Of a stretch of DNA of 45,457 nucleotides, positions 1 through 7,486 are shown one piece after another (position 1 is the first letter of the stretch; every line of letters starts with the position of its first letter). The translations under genes and the position numbers were made by a program. Under the pieces are notes generated by a model. That model searched no databases, had not been told where the DNA came from, and saw nothing but the letters and a program-made list of their open reading frames with translations. The DNA comes from Lachnospiraceae bacterium (lineage in GTDB: Bacteria; Bacillota; Clostridia; Lachnospirales; Lachnospiraceae), in NCBI GenBank assembly GCA_017479935.1, contig JAFVBO010000076.1:1-45457 (forward strand), read 5' to 3'.

Positions 1-146
1 GGGCAACCCTGAATACCTGTGACGGGAGTACTTGCCAAGGAGTGCAGCCATAGAATGGCCCACGGTGAATAGGCCGTTCGACGCGCTTGACGCGGACTTT
101 AGAAGCCCTTTCCAAACTCCGTTTGGGAGGGGAGTTTCACTTGTTA
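1..146 (+). other. Possible right end of an IS200/IS605-type element (remnant)
   Basis: No open coding frame is evident here. Positions 102-140 read TTTAGAAGCCC, then a short stem (CCAAAC/GTTTGG), then GGGAGTTTCAC. From memory of the family, this resembles the 3' end and omega-RNA scaffold of TnpB-bearing IS200/IS605 elements in Firmicutes, where a short hairpin closes the element just past tnpB. The tnpB gene itself would lie off the left edge. This is a weak, memory-based resemblance, and an unrelated structured leader is the alternative. Confidence 0.25.
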
Positions 147-170
147 AGTACCCAACATTTGTGTTATGCT
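141..170 (+). promoter_or_regulatory. Candidate promoter for the LuxR-family regulator
   Basis: TTGTTA (141-146) and TATGCT (165-170) are separated by 18 bp, about 85 bp upstream of the regulator start. It is a plausible sigma-A promoter, with a fair -35 and a weak -10. Confidence 0.3.
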
Positions 171-257
171 GTATAAAAGTAACTATTCAGCACGACAGTC
201 CCAGTCTTTAAGCTGCTTTGACAAAATGTTTGCACAGATGTGCAGGAAGGGGAACGC

Positions 258-2717
258 ATGGAAACGGTATATTTCTCGGAATCATTGATGCAAAAACTCG
301 AACAGATCCTGAAATGCCCCTTCTCTGTTTTGGAAGCACCTGCCGGATATGGTAAGACCACGGCTGTGCATCGCATTTTGGATGGGTGGAAAGAACCGGT
401 ATACTGGCACACGGTGGTCGAAAGCATTCCGGATACGAGCTTTTGGTGGTTTATTCAGATGATCGGGAAGGCGGACGCGGACGCAGCCGGGCGGCTGACG
501 GCGCTGGGCTACCTCAATCGAAGCAACGCGGACCAGGTGGCGCAGATCATCGGGCAGATGCATATCCCGGAACCGATGACGCTTGTATTCGACAATTTCC
601 AGTATGCGCTGGCCAACTGGCAGCCGCAGATTCTGGACAGCCTGGCCAAGCGCGGAGAAGACGGGCTTCGCACCATTTTCATCTCACAAAACTTTGGGCG
701 CCACCGCAGTGTGATCACCGCTTTGGAAGGAAGCATCTGCTATGTCCGGGGACGGGATCTTTTGTTGACTGAAAAAGATATCCAAGCCTTCGCCGCACAG
801 ATGGGGATCGAAGTGTCCGCAGAACAAGCCCGGAAAATCCGGGATCGAACCGATGGCTGGGTAGCGGCTGTTTCCCTCTGCCTTAGACAGAGCGGGGAAA
901 CGACTCCTTTCGGGGAAGCCCGGGATACAGACGATCTTCTCTATGAGTATTTCTGGAGGCAACTCTCCGCGGATCAGCGGGAATTGATGCTCCGCCTCTC
1001 CTTATTTGACCGACTGTCGGATGAGATGATCGAAGGCCTTCTTCCGGAAGACCTTCTTCCGGGAGAACGAAGGTACCAGCTGCTTCGCCGGGCGCCTCTC
1101 ATCCGAAAGAACGAAGCACGAAGAGAATATTATCCCCATGAGATTCTGCTTCATTTTCTGAAAAAGCGACTTGCCGAGATGGAAGAAGCATTTCAGCGGG
1201 ATATCTACTGCCGGGCAGGCGAGGTTTACCAGAAAGACGGCCTGACCCGTGCTGCCGTAAACTGCTACTTTCACGCGAAAGAATATGAGCGCATTTTGTC
1301 CTGTCGCCTCGTATGCCTGATCGCGGAGGATTTTGACGGGATTTCTTACACGGAGCTGGCCCGCTCGGTGCTGGAAGAATGCCCTCAGGAAGCCCAGAAA
1401 CGTTTTCCTCTCTCGCTGCTGCGGCTGTGTTACGCCCTGTACGCCGGCTGTGCCTTCTCCGATTTCGATCGCCATATGCGGCGGATCTATGACTATCTGG
1501 AGCAACTGGGCGACCAGCAGCTTTTAGGTGAATGGCATCTTCTAAACGCCTTCTCCGACTTCCCGGATCTACAAAAGATGGAGCAGCACTATCTGCGCGC
1601 GGAATCTCTTATGGAACATTCTTCCGATCTGTTTATCCGGGAGGAACCATTCCTGTTCGGATGCACCTCCATGTGGTATCTGTTTTACACGAAGCCGGGA
1701 AGCATGCTGAAGACAGCCGACCAGATGGACAGCGTCATGGAACGGTACAATCGCCTGACCTCCGGGCACGGGGCGGGAGCCGCTCAGCTCTACCGCGGAG
1801 AAGCGTATTCGGTACAAGGACGGTTTGAAGAGTCGGATATCCAAGCCTACACGGCCGCCTTTCTGGCGGAACAGTCCGGCAATGTCTCCGCAACCTATGG
1901 AGCCGCGTTGCTGCTTGGCATCAACTCCATTTACAAAGCAGACATGGTGAGCCTTCAGAAGGCGGTCGAATTCCTGGAAAACAAAGCGCAGGGATTTTCT
2001 TATCTGCAAGGCAAAATGTTGAATACCTATATGGTGGAAACGGTGCGCGGTTATCTGCTGGGCCTGATGATGGAAACCGGCCGCTCTGCCCTGTGGACCC
2101 AGGGGGAGGCCGATACCCTGGGCGATTTGACCTTTACAAATTTCATGGTCAAGACCTGCCGCATCACGGACCTGCTCTTAAAGAAGGAGTATAAACGGGC
2201 GATCGCTTCGGTGGAAGCTTCCCTTCATCTGGACGCACGGCTGATCTCCACCCCCACCAGGAATTTCATGAACTGCGGCCTGGCCCTATGCTATCTGGCA
2301 ATCGGCCGGCCTGTCAAAGCGGCGGAATATCTGGATCAGGCGTTGTCCCTCGCGGAGCAGGACAAGAATTATACGTTTCTGGCCTGTTTCCGAAAATACT
2401 TCCAAGTCCTGTTTGTACTGCCTCATATCTCCAGCCGCCACGGCAAAGCCATCAGGGAAATCAAGGAGCTTGACATTCGATACAACCGGGCGGATGAGAG
2501 CCATATCTTCGCGATGCTGGAACAGGCGCCCTCTGAGGAAACGGATTTGACCGAGAGGGAACGGGAAGTGGCCACTCTGGCTTCCCAGGGCTTACGCAAT
2601 AAAGAGATTGCGGAGCGGCTTCATATTTCGGAGAACACGGTGAAGCATCATTTGAAGATTGCTTTCCAGAAGATGAATATTGACCGCCGTAGCAAGCTGG
2701 TGGAGATGCTGAGGTAA
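258..2717 (+). CDS. MalT-like LuxR-family transcriptional regulator (LAL type)
   Basis: Large ATP-binding LuxR regulator of about 819 residues. A Walker A motif (APAGYGKTT) lies near residue 30, followed by a STAND-type ATPase region, a long helical TPR-like middle and a C-terminal LuxR helix-turn-helix beginning LTEREREVATLASQG and ending NTVKHHLKIAFQKM. Family knowledge: such proteins sense a small inducer through the ATPase/TPR part and activate transcription as oligomers; the inducer cannot be inferred here. The start was set at ATG 258 because AGGAAGGGG (244-252) sits 5 bp upstream; an in-frame GTG at 240 lacks a ribosome binding site. The gene stands alone. The next gene starts about 400 bp downstream, so its target is unclear. 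Confidence 0.9.
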   Translation: METVYFSESLMQKLEQILKCPFSVLEAPAGYGKTTAVHRILDGWKEPVYWHTVVESIPDTSFWWFIQMIGKADADAAGRLTALGYLNRSNADQVAQIIGQMHIPEPMTLVFDNFQYALANWQPQILDSLAKRGEDGLRTIFISQNFGRHRSVITALEGSICYVRGRDLLLTEKDIQAFAAQMGIEVSAEQARKIRDRTDGWVAAVSLCLRQSGETTPFGEARDTDDLLYEYFWRQLSADQRELMLRLSLFDRLSDEMIEGLLPEDLLPGERRYQLLRRAPLIRKNEARREYYPHEILLHFLKKRLAEMEEAFQRDIYCRAGEVYQKDGLTRAAVNCYFHAKEYERILSCRLVCLIAEDFDGISYTELARSVLEECPQEAQKRFPLSLLRLCYALYAGCAFSDFDRHMRRIYDYLEQLGDQQLLGEWHLLNAFSDFPDLQKMEQHYLRAESLMEHSSDLFIREEPFLFGCTSMWYLFYTKPGSMLKTADQMDSVMERYNRLTSGHGAGAAQLYRGEAYSVQGRFEESDIQAYTAAFLAEQSGNVSATYGAALLLGINSIYKADMVSLQKAVEFLENKAQGFSYLQGKMLNTYMVETVRGYLLGLMMETGRSALWTQGEADTLGDLTFTNFMVKTCRITDLLLKKEYKRAIASVEASLHLDARLISTPTRNFMNCGLALCYLAIGRPVKAAEYLDQALSLAEQDKNYTFLACFRKYFQVLFVLPHISSRHGKAIREIKELDIRYNRADESHIFAMLEQAPSEETDLTEREREVATLASQGLRNKEIAERLHISENTVKHHLKIAFQKMNIDRRSKLVEMLR

Positions 2718-2725
2718 AGATGTTT

Positions 2726-2860
2726 CGTGAACTACCCACCACCTAAGCTTCGCTTTGAGGTGGGGGAATTCTTTCTGCACGCTTGTTTAAGTGCCTTCAG
2801 ACAGTCTGTACAGACAACCATTGCATGTGCAGACCCCTGAAGGCATACCTTTTCGCCTTT
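2726..2860. other. Structured noncoding stretch, possible IS200/IS605-related remnant
   Basis: This covers most of the 406-bp gap between the LuxR regulator and the DUF2442 gene. It holds a hairpin, CCACCT...AGGTGG (2740-2763), followed by GGGGAATTCTTTCTGC. A second imperfect inverted repeat, CCTTCAG...CTGAAGG (2793-2843), encloses the palindrome GTCTGTACAGAC. No coding frame with a ribosome binding site is visible. The first hairpin recalls terminal hairpins of IS200/IS605 elements, so together with the left edge the LuxR gene may be flanked by such debris. It could also act as the regulator's terminator. The rest of the gap (2861-3105) shows only a small CACCC/GGGTG stem. Confidence 0.3.
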
Positions 2861-3123
2861 TTTCTTCCTTCGATATGGCTTACCCTATCACCCGAATGGG
2901 TGAGGTCCGGGTACCCTACCCCTTACCCTAAAAAATGATCCGGTAGAAGGATGTGTAATCAAACCTCATCCGCTATACTATGATCATAACAAGTCTCCTT
3001 CCCTCATCCACAGGCGGGTAAAAAATATCCCCCACAATACGGAATGGATTTCGCGCATCACCCCCCATTCACAGGAAAGAAAAAGCGAAACAGGAACGGA
3101 GACGCAGGAGGTGAATTTCGTGT

Positions 3124-3369
3124 ATGGAAGCAACTTTATGTAAGGCAACACCCTTACCGGGATATCTCCTGATGCTTCAGTTTCAAAACGGGAGCATCGC
3201 GGTCGTAAACCTGGCAAAGCGGGTACAAACCGTCCGATTTTCGCAGCTGGCTGACCAGGAGTTGTTTGCCACGGCAAGGGCCAAGGGAGACAAGGTAATC
3301 TGGTCTGACGGGAAGCAAGAGGTTAGCGTCTATTGCAGCGAAATTCTGGATACTATGCTGATGGATTAA
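3124..3369 (+). CDS. DUF2442 domain protein
   Basis: Small 81-residue protein whose pattern matches DUF2442: PLPGYLLMLQFQNGSIAVVNL near the N terminus, then a hydrophobic-Arg-Phe segment, ADQELFATARAKGDKVIWSDG and a C-terminal acidic tail. Family knowledge: DUF2442 proteins are short, of unknown function, and often lie next to toxin-antitoxin-like or mobile genes. The start ATG follows an excellent AGGAGGTGA (3106-3114) with 9 bp spacing. It ends 11 bp before the phosphatidyltransferase start, so the two are probably one transcript. No partner toxin (for example a DUF4160 protein) is visible beside it. Confidence 0.75.
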   Translation: MEATLCKATPLPGYLLMLQFQNGSIAVVNLAKRVQTVRFSQLADQELFATARAKGDKVIWSDGKQEVSVYCSEILDTMLMD

Positions 3370-3380
3370 GGAGGTATTCC

Positions 3381-4166
3381 ATGGATAATCAAGCTACTCT
3401 GAATAATCAGGCTATTCTGAATAATCAAGCTATTCTGAATAATCAAGCTATTCTGAATAATCAGGAAAGAAAGGCAACCGAAACAGCAAATACACAATCT
3501 GCTGACGGAACGCAAAGTGAACAGTTGAAAACGGTTCCAAGCTCTTTGGAAATGAAATTCGCGGATTTTTTATATCAGTTTGTAGACCTGATCCCGATGA
3601 GTGTCCACCCGAACGTAGTCACAGGTATTGGTATCCTGGGCGGTATTTTAGGGGGAATCTGCTTTTTCCTCGGCAGCTACTCCCGATGGTTTTTCCTTCC
3701 CGCCGTGCTGGGGTTAATCACGCATATTGTCTGTGACGATTTCGATGGCCACATGGCACGCACCCGGGGACTTGCGACAAAGAGAGGCGCTTTCTTTGAC
3801 ATTACTTCCGACGTGCTGGTATCCACGATCACAATCTTATGCATCGGTCTGTCCTCTTACGCACATCTGGAAGTGCTGGCTTTCGGGCTGCCCTTATACG
3901 GAATCTACGCGGTGATCGCACTCCATTATATTATGTTGTACAATGAATTTCCTTTCCCGCATGTCGGACCGTTTGAACTTCATTGCTTTTACATCACGGT
4001 TGCGATCCTGAACGCGATTTTCGGCCAGGTAACACTCTTTTCAATTGGGAACTTTCCTTTTTACCTGATCGACGTACTCTTGCTGCCGGGTATTGTATCC
4101 TCGATTTTGGAAATTGGCATGCTGGGATTCAAATTGTTTTTTCGTCTGAAGAAAGATGGCGTGTGA
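3381..4166 (+). CDS. CDP-alcohol phosphatidyltransferase family membrane protein
   Basis: 261-residue integral membrane enzyme carrying the complete CDP-alcohol phosphotransferase signature D-x2-DG-x2-AR-x8-G-x3-D-x3-D at residues 119-144 (D119, D122, G123, A126, R127, G136, D140, D144). Roughly six hydrophobic helices surround it. Family knowledge: such enzymes transfer a phosphatidyl group from CDP-diacylglycerol to an alcohol during phospholipid synthesis; the acceptor cannot be told from sequence. The start ATG 3381 follows AAGGAGGT (3368-3375). A longer reading from 3333 would overlap the upstream gene and lacks a ribosome binding site. Residues 3-27 are a hexapeptide repeat (NQAILN) unusual for the family. 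The stop codon lies inside the palindromic repeat array at 4161-4297, suggesting that repeat insertion has set or altered the C terminus. Confidence 0.88.
   Translation: MDNQATLNNQAILNNQAILNNQAILNNQERKATETANTQSADGTQSEQLKTVPSSLEMKFADFLYQFVDLIPMSVHPNVVTGIGILGGILGGICFFLGSYSRWFFLPAVLGLITHIVCDDFDGHMARTRGLATKRGAFFDITSDVLVSTITILCIGLSSYAHLEVLAFGLPLYGIYAVIALHYIMLYNEFPFPHVGPFELHCFYITVAILNAIFGQVTLFSIGNFPFYLIDVLLLPGIVSSILEIGMLGFKLFFRLKKDGV
3387..3465 (+). repeat. 18-bp tandem repeat at the 5' end of the phosphatidyltransferase gene
   Basis: Four consecutive 18-bp units (AATCAAGCTATTCTGAAT with single-base variants) at 3387-3404, 3405-3422, 3423-3440 and 3441-3458, plus a partial fifth. Each encodes NQAILN or NQATLN. 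The period is a multiple of three, so copy-number change would alter length without frameshift. Confidence 0.95.
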
Positions 4167-4297
4167 CAGGGGACGGGCCTGCGTGTGACAGGGGACGGGC
4201 CTGTGTCACATTTTCGTTGAAAATGTGACACAGACCCGTCCCCTGTCACACCCATGTTTTCGTTGAAAATGTGACACAGGCCCGTCCCCTGTCACAC
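4161..4297. repeat. Palindromic interspersed repeat array, copy 1
   Basis: Four units of the GTGACAGGGGACGGG...TGTCAC family. Two are direct and two inverted, separated by a TTTTCGTTGAAAA mini-palindrome that is itself repeated. The array lies between convergent genes and overlaps the stop codon of the left one. It can fold into long stems from either strand and may act as a bidirectional terminator. The same family recurs at 18810, 22374, 24037/26479, 39529 and 45358. Such repeats resemble REP elements mobilised by IS200-like (RAYT) transposases; none is present here. Confidence 0.9.
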
Positions 4298-4303
4298 GGA
4301 GCC

Positions 4304-7021
4304 TTACTTTCCCAGGCAAAACCGCATCAAATCCGCTTCATCCTCGACAATCCAATGCGGCTGGATGCGTCTTAGGATCTTTTCGACCCCCGCATCCCCC
4401 TCTACCTGTTTGACAAACTGGACCTTCCCAGCCAGGCGACGGCCCTGATAGAACAGATACTGCTGATCCGCTTCGCTTAAGGCCTCCCCATTCTTGGTGC
4501 GGGCATCATCCTTGCGGCGCGCAAAGTCCAGGAAGTCCTTGGCCAGCTGGTGAATGTAGCTGCGCCCGACGGTGAGCACGTTGCCTTCTGCCGCGCGCAC
4601 AATGTTGATTCCTACATACCGAATATACTGACCGCTTTCCTTAAGAAACATCTTCTGCGTCTTTAAAGGGTTGATCTCCAGCTTCTTTTCTTTTAACAGG
4701 TTGCTTAACCGTCCGGAGAACACTGTCTCCATCTGATCCATCTGCAGCCCGACGCCGGAAATCATGATGTCATCCGCGTAGCGGGAGTAAATGCAGCGCT
4801 GCTGACGGCAAAATGTTTCCATGTTCTCATCCAGGCTGTGCAGATAGATGTCGGACAACAGCGGCGAAATCACGAGCCCTAAGGGGAGGATCCCGTCGAT
4901 GAAAAAGCACTGCACAAATTCTTCCACGCTCTCCTTTGACAGTGCCGTCAGGTGAAGCTGCGCCCGGATCTCGCTGGCAAGAAGGGCCGCATCGATGCTG
5001 TTAAAAAAGTGGTGGATGTCGAATTTCAAAAAGCAGGTGCTGCCCACATGCGCGGAGACACACTTTTCAATGGAGCCGCCGGCGCGGTAAGCGTAGGACG
5101 CTTCATGCTGGCGGTACTGTTTCTGCAGATCATTCGCCGCCGTTTCATGGACCTGACGGATCTTTTCTCCGTACTCGTTGTCTTTGTAACGGATCAGTTC
5201 CCGGGTCTTGCCGTTTGTTTTCAGCGTGAACGCCTGGAAATATAACGATGGCGTTTTCCGGCTGTCCAAAAGCAGCTGATACTGCTCTTCCGAGAGGCCG
5301 AATATGGGGGCTTCCCGTGCCTCCTCCTGATGTGCTTTCATTTCGTGGGAAAGCTCTGAAGACATCACCGGGTCCTTGGGCTTCGTGGCAGAATCTTTTA
5401 CTTGAAGCTCCTGGTTCGTTGATTTCGTGCCAGAAGTATGCTGCTGTGTTTCCAACTGCGCCTGTTCTTGCGCGCTGGTTTCAACTTCCTGAATATAAAG
5501 CGCGTCACAAAGCCCGGGATGAATCACAATCTCCCAGTCGCCGGAATAGAAAAGCCCGTCGTCTCCCTCATGCTGCCAGCGCAGAATGTTCCCTTTTTTC
5601 TGTCCGATGACGCCCACGCGGTACAGATCGCCCAACACCCTCTGAAGCCCGTAGACGCTGACCGGTTTGCATTTCATGGACTCGGTCCGCCGTGCCACAT
5701 CCGCCAAAGTGATACAGGCGGGCAGCCCCCGCAGGCAGTCGAACATGGCCTCGACCTCTTCGACCGTGTATAACGCCAGCAATTCCGTTTTCACTTCCTC
5801 CAGGCTTCCGAAGGAATAATCCTTTTTCACCGCCTGAAAAACCGTCTCCGAAAAGGCCTTCTGCCCGCCGCAGCGGTTTCCCGCGCAGATCAGAAAACGC
5901 ACGATATCCCTGGGTCTGGACCAGGTGATGCGTCGGAAAATGTCCGACGGCTCCTCTCCCGTCTCCCCCTGGGGAAACCACCGCTTGTAGCGCTCTTCTT
6001 CCGAGCCGATCCGCTCGCCGTTCTTTTCCTCCGCCAGCTCAATGCGCCGCATCAGAAGATGCATGATGGGCTGCGTATAAGTTTCCCTGGTATTTCTGAA
6101 CCACGTTAATGGGCAGTCAAATCCGGTGATCTGCCGGCCGATATTTCCGGATAGCTCCCGATCGATCGCATGGATCACCTCCGGGCGGATGGTGCAGAAC
6201 AGTTTTGTATTGTTCCAGCCAGCCGTCTGCATCAGTCTGTTTAAAAATTTTACCTCCCGGATCAGGTCACGCACCATGCGAAGATCCCGCAGGTATTCTT
6301 CCCTCTGCCCGCGGTAGACATCCAGCTCATCGATAAAAAGATAGTAAGGAGAATTGAACCGGATTAATTCTTTGAAACAATCCGTCGCCTCCTCCATAAT
6401 TTCTTCAAACGTTCCTTTTCCCTTTCCCAGGCGAATTTCCGGAAGATTCAAGGTAATCTCCGGCTGGATCGGTCCGAAAAATGGCAGTCCCACGCTGAGG
6501 CTTCCGGATAGGGTCGGGGTGAAATCCGGTTTGATTACACTGAATAAAAGTTTGTTAAACCGCTTCCATGTATCATCCTGTAAGAAAATCGCTTCTCGCA
6601 TGTTTTCCCCATTCTGACGCAAAATCGTCATAAAAATATGCCAACGCCAGATATAGGAAAAATCGTCCTGGTTGATCTTTTCATCCGGTTCAATTCCAAG
6701 CAGACACAAGGAGCTGCGGGCTTGATTTAACATCTCCGCCTTGCGGCGATCGTTGTAGTCCTGCTCAAACAGCATAAAGGAAGACTTTGTGCTTTTGTTC
6801 ATGCGGGAGAGATAATCGTTCAGATACCGGAGTGCGGCAGTTTTGCCCATTCCTTTGTTCCCGGTGATGAACATTTTATTCCCTCTCGCCAGCCCTTCGT
6901 CCAGGGGAAACTCGGGAGGAATGACAAAGGCGTCCATAAAGTCCCGTATGCCTTCATATTGGATGGCTTCCTTTGCGTCGGGAAGGCCAGCATAGATATC
7001 GGCAATTTTTGTTTTGCTCAT
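4304..7021 (-). CDS. P-loop ATPase-reverse transcriptase fusion protein
   Basis: Two-part protein of about 905 residues. The N-terminal half is a P-loop ATPase with Walker A GNKGMGKT (54-61) and Walker B LFIDELD (228-234). It resembles the Sll1717/STAND-like ATPases of defence loci, and is followed by a winged-helix-like region (about 400-510). After a polar Gln/Ser/Lys-rich linker (515-575) comes a reverse transcriptase: FDIHHFFNSI with catalytic D668, the conserved GLVISPLLSDIYL block (715-727) and YADD at 748-751 (D750, D751), then a thumb region. SAHVG before the first catalytic Asp and YVG after the active site recall retron RT NAxxH and VTG motifs, but do not match exactly. There is no maturase or endonuclease domain, so a group II intron is unlikely. 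Start chosen at ATG 7021, preceded by GTGAGG; an in-frame GTG at 7087 lies inside a hairpin. The leader carries a long hairpin and a strong promoter. Likely an RT-based anti-phage system; that function is inference. Confidence 0.85.
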   Translation of the reverse strand: MSKTKIADIYAGLPDAKEAIQYEGIRDFMDAFVIPPEFPLDEGLARGNKMFITGNKGMGKTAALRYLNDYLSRMNKSTKSSFMLFEQDYNDRRKAEMLNQARSSLCLLGIEPDEKINQDDFSYIWRWHIFMTILRQNGENMREAIFLQDDTWKRFNKLLFSVIKPDFTPTLSGSLSVGLPFFGPIQPEITLNLPEIRLGKGKGTFEEIMEEATDCFKELIRFNSPYYLFIDELDVYRGQREEYLRDLRMVRDLIREVKFLNRLMQTAGWNNTKLFCTIRPEVIHAIDRELSGNIGRQITGFDCPLTWFRNTRETYTQPIMHLLMRRIELAEEKNGERIGSEEERYKRWFPQGETGEEPSDIFRRITWSRPRDIVRFLICAGNRCGGQKAFSETVFQAVKKDYSFGSLEEVKTELLALYTVEEVEAMFDCLRGLPACITLADVARRTESMKCKPVSVYGLQRVLGDLYRVGVIGQKKGNILRWQHEGDDGLFYSGDWEIVIHPGLCDALYIQEVETSAQEQAQLETQQHTSGTKSTNQELQVKDSATKPKDPVMSSELSHEMKAHQEEAREAPIFGLSEEQYQLLLDSRKTPSLYFQAFTLKTNGKTRELIRYKDNEYGEKIRQVHETAANDLQKQYRQHEASYAYRAGGSIEKCVSAHVGSTCFLKFDIHHFFNSIDAALLASEIRAQLHLTALSKESVEEFVQCFFIDGILPLGLVISPLLSDIYLHSLDENMETFCRQQRCIYSRYADDIMISGVGLQMDQMETVFSGRLSNLLKEKKLEINPLKTQKMFLKESGQYIRYVGINIVRAAEGNVLTVGRSYIHQLAKDFLDFARRKDDARTKNGEALSEADQQYLFYQGRRLAGKVQFVKQVEGDAGVEKILRRIQPHWIVEDEADLMRFCLGK

Positions 7022-7069
7022 GCCTTGCATCCTCACTTTGCGTAAATTAATCATTTTTGACACGAAAGT

Positions 7070-7110
7070 AATCGCGGCGCTTCGCACTTCGTGCTTTAAG
7101 CGCCGCGATT
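7070..7110 (-). other. 13-bp-arm hairpin in the RT leader
   Basis: AATCGCGGCGCTT (7070-7082) and AAGCGCCGCGATT (7098-7110) are exact reverse complements. They enclose a smaller GCAC-TTC-GTGC stem. The structure lies in the leader between the long hairpin and the RT ribosome binding site. It has no U-run on either side, so it is not a simple terminator. It could be part of a structured RNA bound by the RT or an element controlling translation. Confidence 0.8.
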
Positions 7111-7146
7111 GCCTTCATGGTATGCGAAATCCTACAGCAGGGTGAA

Positions 7147-7277
7147 GGATGGGGGAGGACGGCACGGCTCCGACACCGCGCGCGCACTCGCCCGGAGCGG
7201 ATAGGGAAGTGAAGGGCCCATAGCCGCTCCGGGCGCGTGCGCGCCCGGTGGCGGCGCCGTGACGTCCTCCCCCATCC
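7147..7277 (-). ncRNA. Candidate RT-associated structured RNA: hairpin with 54-nt arms
   Basis: Positions 7147-7200 and 7224-7277 are nearly perfect reverse complements over 54 nt. They begin GGATGGGGGAGGAC and end CGCCCGGAGCGG, with a few mismatches near the middle, and close a 23-nt loop (7201-7223). Reading on the minus strand, the hairpin lies about 65 nt after the predicted transcription start and about 125 nt before the RT start codon, so it is transcribed with the RT gene. Known retrons and several defence RTs carry their template RNA in exactly this position. Whether this RNA is a template is inference; no msr/msd boundaries could be assigned. No U-run follows it. Confidence 0.5.
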
Positions 7278-7347
7278 GAATCCAGTCTCAATAAACTCCT
7301 TCGAATAAACTCCGTCCTTGACGAAAAACTAGGATTTCTTTGACTGA

Positions 7348-7377
7348 ATTATAGTTTCAGATTGTCGGTTTTGTCAA
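7348..7377 (-). promoter_or_regulatory. Promoter of the ATPase-RT transcript
   Basis: On the minus strand TTGACA (7377-7372) and TATAAT (7353-7348) are exact consensus hexamers 18 bp apart. Transcription would start near 7341 and include both leader hairpins. It is divergent from the kinase promoter 13 bp away. Confidence 0.75.
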
Positions 7378-7390
7378 GATTTTCTTTTAC

Positions 7391-7419
7391 TTGCCAAAAG
7401 GTATCACTTACTCTATACT
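7391..7419 (+). promoter_or_regulatory. Promoter of the histidine kinase-response regulator operon
   Basis: TTGCCA (7391-7396) and TATACT (7414-7419) with 17 bp spacing, about 60 bp upstream of the kinase start codon. Back to back with the RT promoter. Confidence 0.65.
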
Positions 7420-7486
7420 CATTCTAAGACATCAAATGCCCTTGTCCGAAAAATACAACAGCCAAAAGCCTTAAAGGAGAACCTGT

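Noticed and set aside
4161-4297. CRISPR array
   Set aside because: Units are palindromic, occur in both orientations and lack regular unique spacers; no cas genes are present.
4304-7021. Group II intron maturase
   Set aside because: No maturase X or HNH domain, no intron domain V-like sequence, and a large ATPase at the N terminus; the RT motifs fit retron/defence-type RTs better.
7022-7087. GTG 7087 as start of the ATPase-RT protein
   Set aside because: The codon sits inside a perfect hairpin without a ribosome binding site; ATG 7021 has GTGAGG upstream and gives a natural N terminus.
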